Shown here piece by piece: positions 59,435-64,000 of a DNA stretch of 64,000 bases. Each line of letters starts with the position of its first letter. Position 1 is the stretch's first letter. Source of the DNA: Tepidisphaera sp. (GTDB taxonomy: Bacteria > Planctomycetota > Phycisphaerae > Phycisphaerales > UBA1924); the NCBI GenBank assembly GCA_016124375.1, contig WGNV01000004.1:124001-188000 (forward strand), written 5' to 3'. The notes under the pieces were generated by a model. That model was not told where the DNA came from, did not search any database, and saw only the letters and a program-made list of their open reading frames with translations. A program made the position numbers and the translations under genes.

Positions 59435-61834
59435 TCACGCCTTGTCCAGCGCGATGTCCAACTCCACCACCGCCGGCTCCAGGCACTCCGTGTCGCTGCA
59501 CGCCTGGTACGCCACGCTCAAAATCGGCGTGCCCTTCCACGCCCCGTCGCGCTCCATCGCCACTCGCAGCTCGATCGTGCCGGTGTTCACCTTGATGCGT
59601 TGCTCGCCTTCGCCAAAGTCCTCGCCCGCCGGGTAATCCGCGTACACCTTCACGCCCTGGCCATGCACCACGTCGATCCGCAAAGGCCTCATCGCCCTGG
59701 CCACGGCTGTCTCCCCCGGCTCCGCCGCCACGATGTGCCACCCCTCCGCCACCTTGATCACAACGCCCATCTCGACCGGCTCCAAGGGACGCAGCGCCAC
59801 GCGATCGACCGCCGCGTAAATCTCCACGACGCCCATCGCCGCCGGGTGCTGCCGCTGCGCGGGCACCGCCCGCGCCGTGTGCACTTCCGCCGCGCTCGAG
59901 GGCCGCATCGCCCCCGGGCCGCTCTCCGCATCCAGCAACATCCGCAGCAGCGCCCGCACGCTGGCCGCACACCCCACGGGCGAACTGCTCACGTGCCCGC
60001 TGATCGCATCGATCGCCCGCCGCGCCGCCTCGCGATACCGCTCGCCCCGCGCCGCATCCCCCGCTTCCTCCACCAGTTCCGCCCCATCCAGCAGCGCGTG
60101 CAGCATCATCGCCGTGCCGCTGGGCATCGCCCCGTCGTGCGTGCTGCGGGCCCGCACAAACAAGTCCGTGGCCCCCTCGCGCGTGTCGAACAACCCGCCC
60201 GCCTCGTCGGCGAACAGCGTGAGGCCCCGCTCCAGCATCGCCGCCCCCTGTGACACTCGCTTCGCCCGCGCCGCGCCCTCTTCACATCGCGCGATCTCAA
60301 ACAACCCCAGCGCCACGCTCGCGTAATCCTCGAGAAACCCCGGCGTGTGCGCCTTCCCATCTCGCCACGCCCGCATCAGCTCGCCCTTCGGTTCCACCAT
60401 CGCGCCCAGCAACCAATCCGCCGCCCGCCTCGCCGCGGCGACCATCGCCCCATCCTCCAGCGCCCGCCCCGCGCTCGCCAGCGCCCCGATCATCATGCCG
60501 TTCCACGCGGCGATCACCTTGTCATCGCGCCGTGGCTGCGCCCGCCCGTTCCGCGCCTCCAGCAGCGCCGCGTTCAGCCTCGTCAGCTTCTCCACCAGCG
60601 CCGCAGGCGACGTCTGAAACCCCGCCGCGATCGCCTCCATCCGCCCGCTCAGCCTCAGCACGTTGCTCGCTTCGCCCGGGTGATGCGGGTCGCGAAAGTT
60701 CGGCCCTCCATCCAGCCCATACACCTTCGTCGCAAACTCCAGCGCGTCCAGCGCCGCCTGCCTCGTGCCTTCAAACTCCAGCACCGCCGCGGGCGCAAGA
60801 GCCTCCCTCAGCGACTCAACCGTCCACACGTAGTTCGCGCCCTCTTTCCCATCCACCTCCGCATCCTGCGCGCTGTAAAAGCCGCCCCCCGGCGACGTCA
60901 TCTCGCGCGACACATACGCAAAGACCTCACGCGCCGCCCGCGCGTATTCGCTGTCGCCGTCCCTCCTCGCCGCCCGCGCAAACACCTCCAGCAACTGCGC
61001 CTGGTCATACAGCATCTTCTCAAAATGCGGCACCGTCCACGTCGCATCCACCGCATACCGATGAAACCCGCCCCCCACATGATCGCGAATCCCCCCGATC
61101 ATGATCTGGTTCAGCGTCGTCCGCAGCGCAATATCAATCGCGTCCGCCGTCGAGTCGTCCGCCGCCCGCTCCCGCACCTCCTGCAGCAGCCGGATCAGCG
61201 AGCACTGCGGAAACTTCGGCGCCGCCCCAAAGCCCCCGTTCGCCCGATCAAACATCCGCAGCACGCCCGCCACAGCGTCCGCCACCTGGCTCTGGCCCAG
61301 TTCCTGCCCGGGCGTCGCCGTCGCCAAATGGTCCGCCACACCGAGCGCCAACTGCTCGGCCTGCCTCACCACCCCCTCGCGCTGATCGCGCCACGCGTTC
61401 CGCATCGCCTCCAGCACCTTCGGAAACGTCGGCACGCCGGGCCTTGGCTCCAGCGGGTAATACGTCCCGCAAAAGAACGGCTTCAGCGACTTTGGCTCCA
61501 CAAACACCGACATGGGCCACCCCCCGTGCCCATTCATCAGCACCGTCGCCGCCATGTACAACTCATCCACATCTGGCCGCTCCTCGCGGTCCACCTTCAC
61601 GCACACGAACCCCTCGTTCATCTGCGCCGCCACCTGTTCATTCTCAAAGCTCTCCCGCTCCATCACGTGGCACCAATAGCACGTCGAATACCCGATCGAC
61701 ACGAACAGCGGCACATCCCGCCGCCGCGCCTCCTCAATCGCCCCCTCACCCCAAGGCCACCAATCCACCGGGTTGTGCGCATGCTGCAGCAAGTACGGAC
61801 TCGTCGACGCCGCCAGCCGATTGGTGTGTGCCAT
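59435..61834 (-). CDS. DUF255 thioredoxin-like/six-hairpin protein fused to a DsbD-like N-domain
   Basis: A 799-residue protein. Residues 1-165 are the DUF255 thioredoxin-like domain ([17 protein letters not shown]52-Y-W-C55-[14 protein letters not shown]). About 200-640 form a six-hairpin (alpha/alpha barrel) domain as in the YyaL/SSP411 family, with [32 protein letters not shown] and [11 protein letters not shown]. The last 110 residues are extra: HIVAAEPGE, ...[16 protein letters not shown]..., resembling the N-terminal DsbD domain with C-x4-C. YyaL-type proteins are of uncertain function; the extra domain suggests a redox partner. It is adjacent to the repeat array. Confidence 0.9.
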   Translation of the reverse strand: MAHTNRLAASTSPYLLQHAHNPVDWWPWGEGAIEEARRRDVPLFVSIGYSTCYWCHVMERESFENEQVAAQMNEGFVCVKVDREERPDVDELYMAATVLMNGHGGWPMSVFVEPKSLKPFFCGTYYPLEPRPGVPTFPKVLEAMRNAWRDQREGVVRQAEQLALGVADHLATATPGQELGQSQVADAVAGVLRMFDRANGGFGAAPKFPQCSLIRLLQEVRERAADDSTADAIDIALRTTLNQIMIGGIRDHVGGGFHRYAVDATWTVPHFEKMLYDQAQLLEVFARAARRDGDSEYARAAREVFAYVSREMTSPGGGFYSAQDAEVDGKEGANYVWTVESLREALAPAAVLEFEGTRQAALDALEFATKVYGLDGGPNFRDPHHPGEASNVLRLSGRMEAIAAGFQTSPAALVEKLTRLNAALLEARNGRAQPRRDDKVIAAWNGMMIGALASAGRALEDGAMVAAARRAADWLLGAMVEPKGELMRAWRDGKAHTPGFLEDYASVALGLFEIARCEEGAARAKRVSQGAAMLERGLTLFADEAGGLFDTREGATDLFVRARSTHDGAMPSGTAMMLHALLDGAELVEEAGDAARGERYREAARRAIDAISGHVSSSPVGCAASVRALLRMLLDAESGPGAMRPSSAAEVHTARAVPAQRQHPAAMGVVEIYAAVDRVALRPLEPVEMGVVIKVAEGWHIVAAEPGETAVARAMRPLRIDVVHGQGVKVYADYPAGEDFGEGEQRIKVNTGTIELRVAMERDGAWKGTPILSVAYQACSDTECLEPAVVELDIALDKA

Positions 61835-61974
61835 GCACCACTCTAGAGACCGTCTCGGGCGGACTGTTTTTGTTTCACCTTCCTGAGTGGACCTTCCTGG
61901 GTGGACCGGCGGCCCCCGCCGGGCTCTTAATCCCCCTTCCTCTCACACAACCCCACCCGCCGTAAACTCGCCCC

Positions 61975-62850
61975 ATGGGCCGACGCGTCGTCATGTTCGT
62001 GAACCCCACCAAGCCCGCCGCCTCCCAGGCCGCGGCTACCGTCCGCGCCCTCATCCAGCGCCACGGCTCCCTGCTCGGCGAGTTCCCCGCCGACGGCTCC
62101 GACCTCCCGCCTCAAGCCGCCGACGCCGACCTCATCCTCGTCTTCGGCGGCGACGGCACCCTCCTCAGCCAGTGCCGCCGCTGCGTCGGGCTCCACGCCC
62201 CCCTGCTGGGCGTCAACCTCGGCCGCCTTGGCTTCCTCGCCGAGTTCGACGTCAAGTGCCTGCAGGACGAAGCCGCCACCATCTTCGGCGACGGCCCGCT
62301 CCGCACCGACACGCTCAGTTTCATCAAGATCGAAGTCTTCTCGCGCGACGCGTCAACGCCCCGCTTCTCGGGCATCGCGCTCAACGACGCCGTCGTCACC
62401 GCCGGCCCCCCCTTCCGCGTCATCGCGCTCAGCATCTCCATCGACGGGCACATGGGCCCCAGCATGCGGGGCGATGGCCTGGTCGTCAGCACCTCGCTGG
62501 GCTCCACCGCCTACAACCTTTCCGCAGGCGGGCCCATCATGTCCCCCCGCGTCGACGCCCTGGCCATCACGCCCATCGCGCCCCAGTCTCTCTCCTTCCG
62601 CCCCGTCGTCGTCAGCGCCGACAGCCGCGTCGAAATCACCGTCGACAAAGCCAACCAGGAAGGCGGCAGCGACATGGGCACCACGCTCGTGCTCGATGGC
62701 CAAACCATGGCCGGCCTCGACGCCAAAGACCGCATCCTCATCACCCGCAACCACACCAGCGTGCGCCTCGTCCAGAACCCCCGCAGCGGCTACTGGGCCC
62801 GCCTCATCGGCAAGCTCCAGTGGGCCGCCTCCCCACGCATGGAAGCCTGA
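61975..62850 (+). CDS. nadK: NAD kinase
   Basis: A 291-residue enzyme that phosphorylates NAD to NADP. The GGDGT motif (about 59-63) with [43 protein letters not shown] and the C-terminal VLDGQ are characteristic. The usual NE-x-x-D motif reads LNDAVV here, an Asp for Glu change seen in some NadK enzymes. Length is normal. Given the many NADPH-using enzymes nearby, it would supply their cofactor; that is context only. Confidence 0.96.
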   Translation: MGRRVVMFVNPTKPAASQAAATVRALIQRHGSLLGEFPADGSDLPPQAADADLILVFGGDGTLLSQCRRCVGLHAPLLGVNLGRLGFLAEFDVKCLQDEAATIFGDGPLRTDTLSFIKIEVFSRDASTPRFSGIALNDAVVTAGPPFRVIALSISIDGHMGPSMRGDGLVVSTSLGSTAYNLSAGGPIMSPRVDALAITPIAPQSLSFRPVVVSADSRVEITVDKANQEGGSDMGTTLVLDGQTMAGLDAKDRILITRNHTSVRLVQNPRSGYWARLIGKLQWAASPRMEA

Positions 62851-62901
62851 GCCGCCCGCTGCGCTCGCGTCACGCCGCCTTCCTCTCCCCTCTTCTGCTT
62901 C

Positions 62902-62942
62902 GAACTTCGTCTCTCCGTCTCTTCGGCACTTCGTCTCTACGC
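62902..62942 (+). repeat. 24-base repeat family (GAACTTCGTCTC type), two units
   Basis: One full unit (62902-62925) with the same bases as the first 4963 unit except one position, and a partial GCACTTCGTCTC unit, ending seven bases before the prepilin start. Confidence 0.8.
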
Positions 62943-62948
62943 TTGACC

Positions 62949-63605
62949 GTGCGTCGCGCCTTCACGCTCATCGAGCTCCTCGTCGTCATCGCCATCATCG
63001 GCGTGCTGCTGGGCGTCCTCCTCCCCGCCCTCTCCAAGGCCCGCGACAACGCCCGCGCCGTCGTCTGTCTTTCCAACCTCCGCTCCTGCGGCTCCGTCCT
63101 CGCCGCCTACGCCAACGACTACAAAGGCCTCGCCCCCGCCCTGGGCGTGCCCTACGGCTCCATCCCCAACTGGCGACTCGTCATCCAATCCAGCGTCGGC
63201 CTCAGCGGCTCCACCGGCACCGACCTCTACGCCGTGCGCTCCGTCCTGGTCTGCCCCGCCGCCGCCGCCCGCTTCAGCCGCGACATGAATCGCACCTACG
63301 CCACCAACGTCACCGGCCACGCGGGCCAGCCGGGCGACCCGGACAACTACGACACGACCGAGGTCCACCTGCGCCCGGACCGCGTCGAGATGCCCTCGCT
63401 CACACCGCAACTCTTCGACGCCCTGCCCGACCCCGCCGACCCCACCCACCGCTGCTGGAGCGTGCTGGACTTCCGCCAGAGCGACCACATCGCCCAGCGT
63501 CTGGGCATCTACCACCCGCGCAACACCTTCAACGCGGCGATGTTCGACACCAGCGCCCGCCCCTGGTCCGCCGCGCTCCCGGAATGGTCCCAGCCCCTGC
63601 CCTGA
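62949..63605 (+). CDS. Prepilin-type N-terminal cleavage/methylation protein
   Basis: A 218-residue pseudopilin-like protein. From GTG 62949 it reads [33 protein letters not shown]: prepilin peptidase site (A before FTLIE) and the hydrophobic helix. Then [18 protein letters not shown], which resembles the planctomycete DUF1559-type pattern, and [21 protein letters not shown] at the end. TTG 62943 is an alternative start. It is shorter than the first prepilin (349 residues). A repeat lies directly upstream; no good ribosome site. Probably exported by a type II secretion-like system encoded elsewhere. Confidence 0.87.
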   Translation: MRRAFTLIELLVVIAIIGVLLGVLLPALSKARDNARAVVCLSNLRSCGSVLAAYANDYKGLAPALGVPYGSIPNWRLVIQSSVGLSGSTGTDLYAVRSVLVCPAAAARFSRDMNRTYATNVTGHAGQPGDPDNYDTTEVHLRPDRVEMPSLTPQLFDALPDPADPTHRCWSVLDFRQSDHIAQRLGIYHPRNTFNAAMFDTSARPWSAALPEWSQPLP

Positions 63606-63632
63606 CCCCCCACGCCGCGCCGGCACGCCCCA

Positions 63633-64000
63633 TCACGGACACCCGCCCCCCGCCACGGCGTTGATCAACGCATCCACGTCCGTCTGGTCCGCCACGCCGT
63701 CGTGGTTGAAGTCCGTGTCGACGTTCTCCGGGTTGTCGCCGCCGGCGATCACGTTGATCAGGTAATCAACATCGCCCGCATCCACAACGCCGTCGTTGTT
63801 CAAGTCCGGGTCGCACGGCGGATTCACAAACAAATACGTCGGCGCGAGATAGAGACTCATCTCACACGCGTCCCGCACCGAGCCGCTGATCAGCCCGGTC
63901 GCCGCCGGCTCCAACTGATCGATGCGCAGATGCCCAGTGGTGGCACCGCTCACAACACCAACCCCCGGCATCGCGCCATCAGTCAGCGCTGTTGAGCCAA
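63633..64000 (-). CDS. Dockerin type I-containing protein, C-terminal part (5' end outside window)
   Basis: The minus-strand frame is open to the window edge (the Met near 63971 is internal), so this is the C-terminal part of a longer protein. It ends with two calcium-binding dockerin units, DLNNDGVVDAGDVDYLINVIAG and DFNHDGVADQTDVDALINAVAG, each with the D-x-N-x-D-G-x-x-D EF-hand pattern, then the Phycisphaerae-style ending GGGCP. Such tails are common on secreted planctomycete proteins. What the upstream part is cannot be seen; only about 40 residues precede the repeats. Confidence 0.88.
   Translation of the reverse strand, partial: GSTALTDGAMPGVGVVSGATTGHLRIDQLEPAATGLISGSVRDACEMSLYLAPTYLFVNPPCDPDLNNDGVVDAGDVDYLINVIAGGDNPENVDTDFNHDGVADQTDVDALINAVAGGGCP

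Noticed and set aside
59281-59440. CRISPR array
   Set aside because: The units follow one another without spacers and continue in the same family elsewhere as single copies.
59200-59640. Proteins with DGETKFRR or SPELRLSV repeats
   Set aside because: They are the repeat array read through on either strand, overlapping real genes.

Overview
This 64 kb window is a GC-rich bacterial chromosome segment, most likely from a planctomycete of the class Phycisphaerae. The pointers are two type-II-style prepilins with the [13 protein letters not shown] signature, a C-terminal tandem dockerin ending in GGGCP, a MoxR/VWA (Bat-like) operon headed by two double-thioredoxin proteins, many Ala/Pro-rich lipoproteins, LPS-export genes and very long antisense open frames caused by GC bias. 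No rRNA, phage, transposase or CRISPR array was seen. One tRNA (Gly, CCC) is present. The taxonomic call is inference from gene style, not from a marker gene alignment.

Layout. 0-6 kb: tail of the ribosomal protein L17 gene with its terminator, an unknown membrane protein, a zinc alcohol dehydrogenase, a DUF4340 protein and metF. 6-10.4 kb: a GNAT acetyltransferase, a Gfo/Idh/MocA dehydrogenase with a TIM-barrel sugar-phosphate isomerase, then a 560-base strongly structured leader in front of an abundant-type prepilin. 10.6-14.5 kb: a co-directional block of four oxidoreductases (two SDRs, a zinc ADH, an Old Yellow Enzyme). 14.7-22.3 kb: a DUF4097-type lipoprotein, ribokinase, a two-gene lipoprotein unit, a membrane PAS-GGDEF-EAL protein and a nitrilase. 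22.4-28.5 kb: stress genes (catalase with a coupled lipoprotein, PcrA/UvrD helicase behind a second structured region, a MarR regulator with a clear operator, and Ohr). 28.5-41 kb: one minus-strand run of nine genes (TlpA-like x2, MoxR ATPase, DUF58, membrane protein, two VWA proteins, a helical protein and a 1301-residue BatD-like protein). 41-49 kb: AhpD-like and DUF1348 proteins, a lipoprotein esterase, tRNA-Gly, a TMTC-like membrane protein, pheS without pheT, and a Cys-rich lipoprotein. 49-54 kb: scpA, then kdsD directly coupled to a 1000-residue LptC/LptA-like protein. 54-64 kb: quinone oxidoreductase, pyruvate kinase, an orphan solute-binding protein, an SDR, a DUF255-DsbD fusion, NAD kinase, a second prepilin and the C-terminus of a dockerin protein.

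Two themes stand out. Redox and peroxide defence is dense: catalase, Ohr, MarR, AhpD-like, several thioredoxin-fold proteins, nine or so NAD(P)H/flavin oxidoreductases, NAD kinase. The intergenic spaces carry several unrelated repeat families: hairpins with a constant 13-base loop and changing stems, a 24-base GAACTTCGTCTC unit present at five loci and tandem at one, a CACAGAG-rich element, and a palindrome that has gone in-frame into the PcrA helicase gene. Together with the two multi-hairpin regions before the prepilin and before pcrA, these are the most promising undescribed items.
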